The position numbers and the translations under genes are program-made. Shown piece after piece: positions 49,519 through 58,418 of a DNA stretch of 64,000 bases. Origin of the DNA: Citreicoccus inhibens (GTDB lineage: Bacteria; Myxococcota; Myxococcia; Myxococcales; Myxococcaceae). Position 1 is the first letter of the stretch; each line of letters begins with the position of its first letter. The DNA is taken from assembly GCF_019039035.1 (NCBI RefSeq), contig NZ_JAHNZT010000009.1, positions 124,001-188,000 on the forward strand, given 5' to 3'. Under the pieces are notes generated by a model. That model was not told the origin of the DNA, searched no databases, and was given only the letters and a program-made list of their open reading frames with translations.

Positions 49519-50993
49519 GCGCGGCCCCCCCGCTTCCCCGCCGCCCGTGGGCGGGTGGGGCGCTTGCGGCCTCGCGACGCGTCATCGCGGGCGGTGATGC
49601 CCTCGGGCCCGATGGTGTACAGGCGCAAGGACGGGTCGTTGTCGCTCTCGCGCATCTTCAGCACGGAGAGCACGCGGTGGCGCCGCGCGCGCAGCTCCAC
49701 GAAGCGCAGCAGGATGATGTTGTCGACCACGGCCTCCAGGCCGGACTGCGGCGTGCTCGGCTCCTGGCCCACGAGCGTGTGCGTCTCCTGCGCGATGAGC
49801 ACGCTGACATGGCGCTCGCGCAGCATGTTCATCACCGCCACGAGGAAGCGCGGCAGCCGCTCCGGAGACATGGACTCCTGCGCGAAGGTCACCAGCCCGT
49901 CCAGGAACAGCCGCCGCACCTGGTGCTGCTCCACGTGCTCCAGCAGCCGTTGCACCAGGGCGTCCGGCGGCGCCTCCACATCCACCTGCGTCTCCAGCCG
50001 CACGTGCCCCTTGGCCACGTGCGCACGCAAGTCCAGCCCCACGCCGCCCGCGGCCTGGAGCAGCCGCGAGGGCATCTCCTGGAACCCGAGGTACAGCCCG
50101 GGCTCATCGCGCCGCGCGCCCTCGGCCAGGAAGTGCAGCCCCAACAGCGTCTTGCCCGTGCCCGGCGCGCCGAACAGCAAGGTGGACGTGTCGCGCACCA
50201 GCCCACCCGTCAGCATGGCGTCCAGCCAGGGCAGGCCGAAGCTCAGGCGCTGGCGCGGGTCGGGGACCTCGGCGGGGGGATGGAAGTAGAGCGCCTCGGC
50301 GCGCGGGAAGACGCGCACGCCCGCGTCGCTGATGTCGAAGGCGTGCCGGCCTGGGAGCTGCGCGCCCCCTCGGAACTTGGGCACCTCCACGCCGCGCACG
50401 GCCTTGAGCCCGAGCACGTCCAGCGACAGGGCCACCACGCCATCCACCAGGGCGAACTGTGAGTCCTCTCCATCCGGAGGCCGCCCGGTGAGCAGCAGCG
50501 TGGTGCAGCCCGCGAGCGCGCTCTGCACGCACAGCGCATGGAGGAACTCGCGGAAGGCCAGCCGCGACTCGGCGTACTCCTCCGCGGCGGAGAGTCCGTC
50601 GAGCACCAGCGTGGTGGCGTCGTGCTCGCGCACCGCGCGGAAGATGAGGCGGTTGAGGCCCGTGAGCCCCTCGCCCTTCAGGGCCGCGGAGCCGCTGACG
50701 TAGTGCAGCGAGCGCCCCACGGCCTCGGGTTGGAAGAAGCCCAGGGGAGACAGGTGCAGCACCATGCGCGAGTGGGACTCGGTCAGCACGGTGACGTAGA
50801 CCGCGCGCCCACCCAGGGCCACGGTGGCGAAGCAGAACTGGTTGCCGAGCAGCGTCTTCCCCGTGCCCGGCATGCCCGTGAGAATGTACGTGCCGCCGCG
50901 CAGCCAGCCGCCGCGCAGCAAGGTGTCCAGCCCGTCCACTCCGGTGGGGACTCGGGGCGCGGGCCCGGTCGGAAGGTCAGGGGATTCCGTCAC
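49515..50993 (-). CDS. KaiC-like double RecA-domain ATPase
   Basis: The 492-residue protein has two RecA-type domains. The first Walker A is GMPGTGKT (40-47); the second is GAPGTGKTLL at about 270. Each is followed by a hydrophobic Walker B strand (TTLVLDGLSAAEEY and VRRLFLDGLVTFAQ). This is the KaiC layout, but no KaiA or KaiB is present. A basic Arg/Lys/Pro tail ends the protein. Outside cyanobacteria such proteins are thought to work as ATP-driven signalling switches with two-component partners, which fits the coupled receiver gene. It ends a leftward two-gene unit. Confidence 0.85.
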   Translation of the reverse strand: MTESPDLPTGPAPRVPTGVDGLDTLLRGGWLRGGTYILTGMPGTGKTLLGNQFCFATVALGGRAVYVTVLTESHSRMVLHLSPLGFFQPEAVGRSLHYVSGSAALKGEGLTGLNRLIFRAVREHDATTLVLDGLSAAEEYAESRLAFREFLHALCVQSALAGCTTLLLTGRPPDGEDSQFALVDGVVALSLDVLGLKAVRGVEVPKFRGGAQLPGRHAFDISDAGVRVFPRAEALYFHPPAEVPDPRQRLSFGLPWLDAMLTGGLVRDTSTLLFGAPGTGKTLLGLHFLAEGARRDEPGLYLGFQEMPSRLLQAAGGVGLDLRAHVAKGHVRLETQVDVEAPPDALVQRLLEHVEQHQVRRLFLDGLVTFAQESMSPERLPRFLVAVMNMLRERHVSVLIAQETHTLVGQEPSTPQSGLEAVVDNIILLRFVELRARRHRVLSVLKMRESDNDPSLRLYTIGPEGITARDDASRGRKRPTRPRAAGKRGGRA

Positions 50994-51098
50994 GCGTGCT
51001 CCTTCCGCCTTCTGTGCGCAAGGTAGGCCATGCCGCGTGAGCGGCCACGTCTTCAGACGCGGTGTGTCCGGAATCCAGCGCTGGCGGTGGTCCGTCTT

Positions 51099-52670
51099 TC
51101 AGCTTGCGAGCACATCGCCCCGCGCGGCGGTGCCCAAACGCTCGCGCAGCACGTGCTTCTGCACCTTGCCCAGCGCGTTGCGGGGCAGGGCTTGCGCGAA
51201 CACGACGCGGCGCGGCTTCTTGAAGCTCGCCAGCCGCTCACGGCACCACTCCACGAGCACCGCGGCATCCGGCGTGACGCCCGCGGTAGGGACGACGACG
51301 GCCACCACCTGCTCGCCGAAGTCCGCGTCCGGCATGCCGAGCACGGCCACCTCCGCGACGGAGGGGTGCGAGGCGAGCACCTCCTCCACCTCGCGCGGGT
51401 AGATGTTGAAGCCGCCGCTGATGATGAGCTCCCGCGCGCGGCCGGTGATGCGCAGGTAGCCGTCCGCGTCGAACGCGCCCAGGTCGCCCGTGCGGAACCA
51501 ACCCGCCAGGTCGAAGGACTCGGTGGTGGCGTCCGGACGTCGCCAGTAGCCCGCGAAGACGTGGGGCCCGCGCACCTCGATTTCGCCCGTCTCGTCGGCG
51601 GCCACGGGCTGACGGGTGCGCACGTCCACCACGCGCGCCTCCTGGCCCGGGAAGGCGAAGCCCACCGTGCCCGGGCGGCGCTCGCCGTCATACGGGTGGG
51701 TGGTGTTCATGAGGGTCTCCGTCATCCCGTAGCGCTCCAGGATGCGCTGACCGAACTCCGCTTCGATGTCATGGCAGAGCTGTGGGCTCAGCGGCGCGGA
51801 GCCGGACACCCACAGGCGCAGCCGCCGAGGCTTCACGCCCGTGCGCCGCGTCTCCTCCAGCAGCCGCCCGTACATGGTGGGCACGCCGAAGAAGAGCGTG
51901 AGGCGCGCATCGTCACGCAGCGCGGCGAGCGCCTCGGACGCGACGAAGCGGCGGCGAAGGTCCACCGTGGCGCCGGTGAACAGGGTGCCATGCAGCCCCA
52001 CCATGAGCCCGTGGGTGTGGAAGAGCGGGAGGGTGAGCAGCAGTCGGTCCGCGTCCGTCCAGCGCCACGCCTCGGCGACGGCGCGCACGTTGGCCAGCAG
52101 GTTGCGGTGCAGCAGCATGGCGCCCTTGGAGCGGCCGGTGGTGCCAGACGTGTAGCCCAGCACCGCGAGGTCCTCCGCGCGCGGCAGCGACAGCGCGGCC
52201 TGCGAGGCCTCGCCCTCCGCGAGCAGCGTGGCGAAGGGCAGCTCCGTCAGCGAGGTGGGCAGCGCGAGGGCGGGCGGCTCCACGGTGATGAGCCATTGCA
52301 AGGCGGGGAGCTGCTCGTGAAGCGGCACGAGCTCCGCGGAGCCCGCGGTGCCGGTGACACACGCGCGCACCTCCGCGTCCGCGAGGATGTGGGCCAGCTC
52401 CACCTGGCGGTACGCGGTGTTGACGAGCACCACGACTCCGCCCGCGGCCTGCACGCCCAGATAGGCGATGACGAACGCGGCGCTGTTCTCCTGGAACAGG
52501 GCCACGCGCTCGCCGGGCTGGAGGCCGCGGTGCTTCAGGCCCCGCGCGAACCGCGTGACGCTTTGCGCCAGCTCTCCTCGCGTGAAGGACTCCTGCTCGA
52601 AGGTCAGCAGCGGGCGCTGCGGCTCGGCGCGAGCGAGGTCGAGGAAGACTTCGAGCAGGGAGGAGGTCAT
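51099..52670 (-). CDS. AMP-forming acyl-CoA synthetase
   Basis: The 523-residue enzyme has the adenylate-forming motifs LGYTSGTTGRSKGAMLLHRN (P-loop), RYGMTETLMNT, GWFRTGDLGAFDADGYL, then ITGRARELIISGGFNIYP, and the catalytic Lys in PRNALGKVQK. It activates a carboxylic acid through an acyl-AMP to a CoA ester. Size and motifs would also fit malonyl-CoA synthetase (MatB-like); substrate cannot be decided. ATG 52670 has GAGG-type upstream bases and starts MTSSLLEVF; the frame remains open far upstream only as antisense to the LVIVD genes. Confidence 0.88.
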   Translation of the reverse strand: MTSSLLEVFLDLARAEPQRPLLTFEQESFTRGELAQSVTRFARGLKHRGLQPGERVALFQENSAAFVIAYLGVQAAGGVVVLVNTAYRQVELAHILADAEVRACVTGTAGSAELVPLHEQLPALQWLITVEPPALALPTSLTELPFATLLAEGEASQAALSLPRAEDLAVLGYTSGTTGRSKGAMLLHRNLLANVRAVAEAWRWTDADRLLLTLPLFHTHGLMVGLHGTLFTGATVDLRRRFVASEALAALRDDARLTLFFGVPTMYGRLLEETRRTGVKPRRLRLWVSGSAPLSPQLCHDIEAEFGQRILERYGMTETLMNTTHPYDGERRPGTVGFAFPGQEARVVDVRTRQPVAADETGEIEVRGPHVFAGYWRRPDATTESFDLAGWFRTGDLGAFDADGYLRITGRARELIISGGFNIYPREVEEVLASHPSVAEVAVLGMPDADFGEQVVAVVVPTAGVTPDAAVLVEWCRERLASFKKPRRVVFAQALPRNALGKVQKHVLRERLGTAARGDVLAS

Positions 52671-52720
52671 GTCGCGGCGCCTCGGGGAACAAAGGGGAAC
52701 GCCTGACACATCGCACGTGG

Positions 52721-52731
52721 GGGGGCTTGCG
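52721..52731 (+). promoter_or_regulatory. Conserved upstream block, LVIVD copy 1
   Basis: GGGGGCTTGCG lies about 70 nt before ATG 52791 and is preceded by CCTGACA about 18 nt upstream. The same block lies 74 and 72 nt before the other two LVIVD starts, so it is likely part of a shared promoter or operator. Confidence 0.4.
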
Positions 52732-52790
52732 TGAAGGGTTGGCTTCTGGACGAAACTCGCGCCGGGGGCCGGCATTGCGCGAGGTGTGGA

Positions 52791-54371
52791 ATGCAACTGC
52801 GTCGCCGCCCATGGCTTGGAGTGCTGGTCGTCTCGTTGTGGGGCTGGGGGTGTTCTTCCTCCAGCCCCGCGTCCCCGCCCGACTCGGGCTCTGTCGTGCC
52901 GGAGTGGGATGGCACGGCGGTCCCGCTGGAGGAAGTGGGAGACCCGGTGGATGCGGGCACGCCGAGCGCGTGCCGCGTCGTCAAGGATGCGGGCCCGGGG
53001 GTCGCGTGTGGTGACTTCGCCACCTTCGACTTGTCGGGGTGCAAGCGCGAGACGCTCGCGCGGGTGTCGGAGACGGGCGTCTTCTATGGCTCGGTTGGCG
53101 CCTTGGCCTTTCATGGCGACGCGGGCGCCTTCGCGGATGGGTTCCCCGCGGACAAGGCGCTGCGCGATGGCACCACCCTGTACGCCACCGCGGAGTACGT
53201 CACGCTCACCAACACGCGCCGGGTTCGCGTGGCCATCGCGGCCTGCGAGGCTCCCACGCCGGACCTGGTGAAGAGCTGCAGGTCGTTCTGCGTCAACGGG
53301 AAGCTCTCGGGCTGGGACTTTGGAGACCTCAACCAGGTGGGCGCGCCCGGCAGTCAGCCCGAGTCCTCCGGCGGGCTCCAGCTCTCCTCCGAGTCCTTCG
53401 TCACGCAGGGCGAGCCCGTGGATGTCTATGTCACCCACGAGCGCGCCTACGTCGTGTCCATTGATTCGCTCTGGGGACGCGGGGGGCTCACCGTCTTCGA
53501 CGTGCGCGACCGTGCGCACCCCGTGCTCAAGAAGGTCATCCACATCGATGGGGACAGCTACTGGAACGCGGCCTGGTCCAAGGGCGACACGCTGTACGTC
53601 GCGAGCAAGGCCCGCGGCGTGCTCCTCTTCGACATCCGCCAGCCGGACGATCCGCAGTTCCTGCGCGCCCTGCCCGGGGGAGAAGCCATCAACGTCCACA
53701 CGATGTTCGTGGATGGGGACATCCTCTTCGCGATGGTGCTGGATCCCGTGGCGAGCACGCTCATCTTCGACATCTCCAACCCGTCCGAGCCCGTGCTCCT
53801 CGATCGCTACGTCACCCCAACAGGGCCGGATGCGTGGCCCGTCACCTATACGCATGACGCGTTCGCCTACCAGGGGCGCCTCTACGTCAATCAGCAGGGG
53901 GAGGGATACGTCATCGTGGACGTCACGGACCCGAGCGCACCGCGCAAGCTGGGCGCGTATCGCTTCCCCGACACCTTCACGCACGCCAGCGCCGTGGGGA
54001 CCTTCGCGGGCCGCACCATCGCGTTCGAGGGCGGCGAGAACTACGGCGCGCACCTGCGCGTGCTCGACGTCACGGACCCCGCGAACATCGTGAAGATTGG
54101 CGAGTACGGCTTGGGCACGTACTCCATCCACAACATGCTGCTGCGCGGTAAACGGCTCTACGTCGCCTACTACCAGCTGGGCCTGCGAGTGCTGGATGTC
54201 TCCAACCCCACCCGTCCGCGCGAGGTCGCACACTACGCCACGTATCGGGATACGGACCCTTACAGATGGGGCGATATGTTCGAGGGCGCCATCGGGATCC
54301 GCATCCCGGGGGATGGGTTCGTCTACCTGGTGGATACCTCGCGCGGCTTGCTCATCCTCAATGAACTGTGA
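52791..54371 (+). CDS. LVIVD-repeat lipoprotein, copy 1 of 3
   Basis: The 526-residue product has a lipoprotein signal (MQLRRRPWLGVLVVSLWGWG, then C). After a Ser/Pro linker there is a Cys-containing N-terminal domain. From about residue 210, LVIVD-type propeller repeats begin: VDVYVTHERAYVVSIDSLWG, GLTVFDVRDRAHPVLKKVI, DTLYVASKARGVLLFDI and RLYVAYYQLGLRVLDVSNP. It should form a surface-exposed beta-propeller. It is the first of three tandem paralogues with the same design. ATG 52791 is chosen by match to the starts of the other copies. Confidence 0.82.
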   Translation: MQLRRRPWLGVLVVSLWGWGCSSSSPASPPDSGSVVPEWDGTAVPLEEVGDPVDAGTPSACRVVKDAGPGVACGDFATFDLSGCKRETLARVSETGVFYGSVGALAFHGDAGAFADGFPADKALRDGTTLYATAEYVTLTNTRRVRVAIAACEAPTPDLVKSCRSFCVNGKLSGWDFGDLNQVGAPGSQPESSGGLQLSSESFVTQGEPVDVYVTHERAYVVSIDSLWGRGGLTVFDVRDRAHPVLKKVIHIDGDSYWNAAWSKGDTLYVASKARGVLLFDIRQPDDPQFLRALPGGEAINVHTMFVDGDILFAMVLDPVASTLIFDISNPSEPVLLDRYVTPTGPDAWPVTYTHDAFAYQGRLYVNQQGEGYVIVDVTDPSAPRKLGAYRFPDTFTHASAVGTFAGRTIAFEGGENYGAHLRVLDVTDPANIVKIGEYGLGTYSIHNMLLRGKRLYVAYYQLGLRVLDVSNPTRPREVAHYATYRDTDPYRWGDMFEGAIGIRIPGDGFVYLVDTSRGLLILNEL

Positions 54372-54399
54372 TCCGGAGCCGTGAGCCGGAGGGACGGCG

Positions 54400-54432
54400 C
54401 CCCGTGAGACATGGCTGATACGTCTCACGGGG
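54400..54432. terminator. Perfect 11-bp hairpin after LVIVD copy 1
   Basis: CCCCGTGAGAC pairs perfectly with GTCTCACGGGG around an 11-nt loop. It starts 29 nt after the stop of copy 1 and overlaps the conserved GGGGGCTTGCG block of copy 2. It may terminate copy 1, regulate copy 2, or both. Confidence 0.55.
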
Positions 54433-54439
54433 GCTTGCG
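54429..54439 (+). promoter_or_regulatory. Conserved upstream block, LVIVD copy 2
   Basis: GGGGGCTTGCG lies 74 nt before ATG 54503, preceded by GGCTGATA where copies 1 and 3 have CCTGACA. It overlaps the right arm of the hairpin at 54400-54432. Confidence 0.4.
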
Positions 54440-54502
54440 GGAAGCGCGCGGCTGTGTTCGAAATCCCTTCTTGAAGGGGCCGGCCATTGCGAGAGGTATC
54501 CG

Positions 54503-56074
54503 ATGCAGCTGCGTCGCCGTCCATGGCTTCATTTGTTGGCCGTTTCCCTTCTGAGCTGGGGGTGCTCCTCCAAGCCCACGCCTCCCCCGGACCCCGAGAC
54601 CCCCACGCCCGAGTGGGATGGCACCGCGGTGCCGCTGGAGGAGCTGGGAGACGTGATTGACGCGGGCACCCCGAGCGCGTGCGGGACGCTCGCGGACGCG
54701 GGCCCGGGGGTCGAGTGTGGGGACCTCGCCGCCTTCGACCTCTCGGGCTGCAACCGCGCCTCGCTCGCGCAGGTGCCGGCCGTGGGCATCTTCCAGGGCG
54801 GGGTTGGCTCCGTGGCCATGCAGGGGGATGCGGGCACGTTCGTGAGCGGGCTTCGGGGCGAGCTGTACCGGGACGCGACCTCCCTGCATGCGTCCATGAC
54901 CTATGTCACGAAGCGCAACTTCCACATCCGCACGGCGATCGCCGCCTGTGAGGCGCCGAACCCCGACCTGGTGAAGGTCTGCGTCGCCACGTGCCGCGAC
55001 GGCAAGCTCATGTTCTTGGATCGCGGCGACCTCAACCGCATTGGCAAGGTCGACAATCAGCAGCCCGTGTCCGAGGGCGGCATCAACCTGGCCTCCGAGT
55101 CCTATGTCGCGATGGGCGAGCCCGTGGATGTCTATGTCACCCACGACCACGCCTATGTCGTCTCCATCGATGGCCTGGAGGGGACGGGGGGGCTCACCAT
55201 CTTCGATGTCCGCGACCGGGCCCATCCTGTCTTCAAGAAGCAGATCCGGATGGATGGTGACAGCTACTGGAACGCGGTCTGGGCCACGGGCGACACGCTG
55301 TACATCGGGAGCAACTCCCACGGCGTGCTCGTCTATGACATCCACGACCCGGCCAACCCGCAGTACCTGAGGGCCGTGGGGGGTGACACCATCAACGTGC
55401 ACACGTTCTTCGTGGACGGGGACATCCTCTACGCGATGTCTCCCATGCCCGCGCCGAGCGTGTTCGTGTTCGACATCAAGAAGCCCAACGAGCCGGTGCT
55501 GCTCCAGAAGATCGTCATCCCGCTGTCTCCCACGGCATATCCGACCGCGTACCCGCACGATGCGTTCGCCTACCAGGGGCGCCTCTACGTCAACAACATC
55601 CTGGACGGGTACGTCATCCTGGACGTCACCAACCCGAGTGTGTCGACGGAGCTGGGGGCGTACCGCTTCGAGGGCAGCCTGTCACACGCGAACGCGGTGG
55701 GCACCTTCGCGGGCCGCACCATCGCGTTCGAGGGCGGCGAAGGCATCGCGACGCACTTGCGACTGCTGGACGTCACGGACCCGGCGCACATCGTGAAGAT
55801 TGGCGAGTACCAGCTGGGTAACTCCTCCATCCACAACATGATTCTCCGTGGGAAGCGGCTCTACGTCGCCTACTACCAGGAGGGCGTGCGCGTGCTGGAC
55901 GTCTCCAATCCCACCCAGCCGAAGGAGATTGCCCGCTACTCCACGTATCGGGACACGGACCCCTTCCGGGTGGGTAACTTCCTGGAGGGCTCCATCGGAA
56001 TGCGCGTGCCGGGAGATGGCTTCGTCTACGTGGTGGACACCTCGCGCGGACTGCTGATCTTCAACGAGCTGTAA
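54503..56074 (+). CDS. LVIVD-repeat lipoprotein, copy 2 of 3
   Basis: The 523-residue paralogue starts MQLRRRPWLHLLAVSLLSWG, then C (lipobox), with the same Cys-bearing N-terminal domain and LVIVD propeller: DVYVTHDHAYVVSIDGLEG, GLTIFDVRDRAHPVFKKQI, TLYIGSNSHGVLVYDIHDP and AYYQEGVRVLDVSNP. The lipoprotein signal and propeller are nearly identical in plan to copy 1, while the region after the signal has drifted. It is likely a surface protein; ligand unknown. Its 3-prime end is overlapped on the other strand by the open frame that leads out of the DUF4279 remnant. Confidence 0.82.
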   Translation: MQLRRRPWLHLLAVSLLSWGCSSKPTPPPDPETPTPEWDGTAVPLEELGDVIDAGTPSACGTLADAGPGVECGDLAAFDLSGCNRASLAQVPAVGIFQGGVGSVAMQGDAGTFVSGLRGELYRDATSLHASMTYVTKRNFHIRTAIAACEAPNPDLVKVCVATCRDGKLMFLDRGDLNRIGKVDNQQPVSEGGINLASESYVAMGEPVDVYVTHDHAYVVSIDGLEGTGGLTIFDVRDRAHPVFKKQIRMDGDSYWNAVWATGDTLYIGSNSHGVLVYDIHDPANPQYLRAVGGDTINVHTFFVDGDILYAMSPMPAPSVFVFDIKKPNEPVLLQKIVIPLSPTAYPTAYPHDAFAYQGRLYVNNILDGYVILDVTNPSVSTELGAYRFEGSLSHANAVGTFAGRTIAFEGGEGIATHLRLLDVTDPAHIVKIGEYQLGNSSIHNMILRGKRLYVAYYQEGVRVLDVSNPTQPKEIARYSTYRDTDPFRVGNFLEGSIGMRVPGDGFVYVVDTSRGLLIFNEL

Positions 56075-56173
56075 GGTGCTGGGGGCGAGCCGCGTGCGGT
56101 GCGGCGACGGCTCGCCCTGGCCAGGCTCTGTGGGGGGCGCCTCGGAGCGCGTGCGACTCGGAGCAGCCGGCGG

Positions 56174-56590
56174 AAGCGCCGCGACCTTGCCCCCGCACTT
56201 GGGGGAGGCCGCGGCTGAACCGTGGCCTGACGAGGAAGCCCAGTCACAGCTCACCCGCCTGCGAAGCCCTGGTGGGGGTTGCAGCGCTCTGGGCTTTTCT
56301 GCGACCGGAGCAAGCTGCTGACGTAGCCAGTCGAGGTGTCGCCGCACATCTTTGGATTGGACCCGTTCCTCCGATTCGAGGAACCAGCCATTCACCATCA
56401 CCGTCCGAGTTCGCCCGCGACTGTTCGTCTTCACCTCGCCAACACGATTGGTTTTCGCGGGCACGAGGTTGAGGGAGTGTGTCACCTCGTCAGGGGATGT
56501 GTTGCCATTGTAGATGCACGGTGTGCAGAACGCCTCGGCACATGAGCTGTCGTCATCATTGTATGGGGTGAAGGGAGGCGGGATTGTCAC
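56174..56590 (-). pseudogene. Truncated DUF4279-like gene between LVIVD copies 2 and 3
   Basis: Read leftward from GTG 56590, the first 139 codons look like a DUF4279 protein: a central VMVNGWFLESEERVQSKDVR, then RHLDWLRQQLAPVAE, then RVSCDWASSSGHGSAAASPK. After about 56173 the typical C-terminal beta-strand is absent, and the frame runs on as antisense of LVIVD copy 2 to a stop at 55682. The proper C-terminus is therefore lost, perhaps by the event that placed the LVIVD copies around it. A live gene with an unusual 3-prime end cannot be ruled out. Confidence 0.5.
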
Positions 56591-56646
56591 GCGGATGAGG
56601 CTGTCATGATGGGGTTGGAGCGAGCCGCCGGGGGGACCTGGATGAC

Positions 56647-56665
56647 TCACCCCGTCATGGGGTGA
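56647..56665. promoter_or_regulatory. Inverted repeat in the divergent region of LVIVD copy 3
   Basis: TCACCCC and GGGGTGA flank a 5-nt GTCAT centre. The repeat lies 57 nt upstream of the DUF4279 start and 125 nt upstream of LVIVD copy 3. It may be an operator; no regulator is adjacent. Confidence 0.3.
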
Positions 56666-56717
56666 CCGCACCCGCCCGGGGGGCACGTGCTGAGAAGAAT
56701 GCCTGACAGTTCGCGAG

Positions 56718-56728
56718 GGGGCTTGCGA
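56718..56728 (+). promoter_or_regulatory. Conserved upstream block, LVIVD copy 3
   Basis: GGGGGCTTGCG lies 72 nt before ATG 56790 and is preceded by CCTGACA, as in copy 1. The sequence between block and gene is not otherwise well conserved, which argues that the block is kept for a reason. Confidence 0.4.
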
Positions 56729-56789
56729 CCTACACGTGGCTGTGCGCGAACGTGTCGATACGGGGGGCCGGCAAAGGTGTGGAGGTCGA

Positions 56790-58367
56790 ATGCAATCGCA
56801 TCGTCGTCCTTTGCTGCGTGTGCTGGCCTTTTCCCTGCTGTGTTGGGGGTGCTCATCCTCCAGTCCCACGTCCCCGCCGGATTCGGGCACCGTCACGCCC
56901 GGCTGGGACGGCACCGCGGTGCCGTTGGAGGAGTGGGGGGACGTGTTCGACGCGGGGACCCCGAGCGCCTGCCGAATGGTTGAGGACGCGGGCGCTGGGG
57001 TCGAGTGTGGCGACCTCGCCACCTTCGAACTCTCCGGGTGTGACCGGGCCTCGCTCGCGCGGGTGCCTGCGATGGGCATCTTCTCGGGGGTGAGCGGTGC
57101 CTTGGCCATGCAGGGGGATGCGGGGACCTTCCTCGTCGGAGGACCGGTGGAGCAGCTGCGACGGGAGGACGGCACCCTGTATGCGTCCGTGCGCTACACC
57201 ACCAAGCGCAACGCCCACATGCGCGTGGCATTCGCCGCCTGCGAGGCGCCGACTTCTGAGCAGGTGAAGGGCTGCCTCGTCACCTGCCGCGAGGGGGTCT
57301 TCTCGGGCTTGGAGCGCGGGGACTTCAACCAGCTGGGCAAGAGCGATGGCACGCCGGAGGCCTCCGGCGGCCTCCAGCGCATCTCCGAGTCCTTCGTCCC
57401 GCTGGGCATGCCCGCGGACGTGTACGTCACCCACGACCACGCCTACGTCGTGTCGCTGGATCACCCTCACGGAGAGGGAGGACTCACGGTCTTCGACGTG
57501 AGCGACCGAGCGCATCCCGTGCTCAAGAAGGTCATCCACCTGGACGGTGACAGCTATTGGAACGCGGTCTGGTCCAAGGGCGACACGCTGTATGTCGCGA
57601 GCAAGGCCCACGGCGTGCTCGTCTTTGACATCCACCAGCCCGCCGACCCACAGCTCCTTCGCGCCGTGCCGGGCGGGGACCCCCTCAACGTGCACACGCT
57701 GTTCCTGGATGGGGACCTCCTCTACGCGATGTCGCAGGCGCCCACGCCGAGCATTCTCGTGTTCGATGTCCGCGCGCCCTCCGCGCCCGTGCTGCTCCAG
57801 CGCATCGTCATCCCCCTGCCCCCAGAAGCGTCGGCGTTGTCCTATCCGCACGACGCGTTCGCCTATCAAGGGCGCCTCTACGTGAACCACATGGGAGATG
57901 GGTATGTCGTCCTGGACGCCACCCAGCCGACCACGTCCCGTGAGCTGGGCGCATACCGCTTCACGGACAGCTACTCGCACGCCAATGCCCTGGGCACCTT
58001 CGCGGGCCGCACCATCGCGTTCGAGGGCGGCGAAGGCGTCGCCGCGCACCTGCGGGTGCTCGACGTCACGGATCCAGCGCACATCGTGAAGATTGGGGAG
58101 TACAGCCTGGGTACGTACTCCATCCACAACATGATCCTGCGGGGCACGACGCTCTACATCGCCTACTACCAGGAGGGCCTGCGGGTGCTGGATGTCTCCA
58201 ACCCCACCCAGCCCCGCGAGATTGCCCACTACGCCACCTACCGGGACTCGGACCCCTTCCGTATCGGAGACCTCTTCGAGGGCGCCATCGGCATCCGCGT
58301 CCCGGGTGACGGCTTCGTCTACCTGGTGGACACCTCGCGCGGCCTGCTCGTGTTCAAGGAGCTGTGA
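56790..58367 (+). CDS. LVIVD-repeat lipoprotein, copy 3 of 3
   Basis: The 525-residue paralogue starts MQSHRRPLLRVLAFSLLCWG, then C. The N-terminal domain and the propeller follow the plan of copies 1 and 2 (DVYVTHDHAYVVSLDHPHG, GLTVFDVSDRAHPVLKKVI, TLYVASKAHGVLVFDIHQP and YYQEGLRVLDVSNPTQP). GGAGG lies just before ATG 56790. It is separated from copy 2 by the DUF4279 remnant, so the three are not a simple unbroken tandem array. It ends 51 nt from the convergent phospholipase gene. Confidence 0.82.
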   Translation: MQSHRRPLLRVLAFSLLCWGCSSSSPTSPPDSGTVTPGWDGTAVPLEEWGDVFDAGTPSACRMVEDAGAGVECGDLATFELSGCDRASLARVPAMGIFSGVSGALAMQGDAGTFLVGGPVEQLRREDGTLYASVRYTTKRNAHMRVAFAACEAPTSEQVKGCLVTCREGVFSGLERGDFNQLGKSDGTPEASGGLQRISESFVPLGMPADVYVTHDHAYVVSLDHPHGEGGLTVFDVSDRAHPVLKKVIHLDGDSYWNAVWSKGDTLYVASKAHGVLVFDIHQPADPQLLRAVPGGDPLNVHTLFLDGDLLYAMSQAPTPSILVFDVRAPSAPVLLQRIVIPLPPEASALSYPHDAFAYQGRLYVNHMGDGYVVLDATQPTTSRELGAYRFTDSYSHANALGTFAGRTIAFEGGEGVAAHLRVLDVTDPAHIVKIGEYSLGTYSIHNMILRGTTLYIAYYQEGLRVLDVSNPTQPREIAHYATYRDSDPFRIGDLFEGAIGIRVPGDGFVYLVDTSRGLLVFKEL

Positions 58368-58378
58368 GTCGGGTGGCG

Positions 58379-58405
58379 CGCCGCGCGGCGCTGAGTCGCG
58401 CGGCG
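58379..58405. terminator. Hairpin between convergent genes
   Basis: CGCCGCGCG pairs perfectly with CGCGCGGCG around a 9-nt loop. It lies between the stops of LVIVD copy 3 (58367) and the phospholipase gene (58419) and could stop transcription from both sides. There is no T-tract. Confidence 0.5.
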
Positions 58406-58418
58406 GGCCGTGTGCGCG

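Noticed and set aside
52721-52731. Sigma-54 promoter at the GGGGGCTTGCG blocks
   Set aside because: The GG to GC spacing of the -24/-12 consensus is not met in all three copies, so I call it only a conserved block.
51099-54524. A leftward open frame of 1141 codons
   Set aside because: Beyond ATG 52670 it is antisense to LVIVD copy 1 and has no family features; only the acyl-CoA synthetase part is real.
56853-58229. A leftward frame of 458 codons opposite LVIVD copy 3
   Set aside because: Similar antisense frames occur opposite copies 1 and 2. They follow from the duplicated coding sequence and are not a conserved protein.
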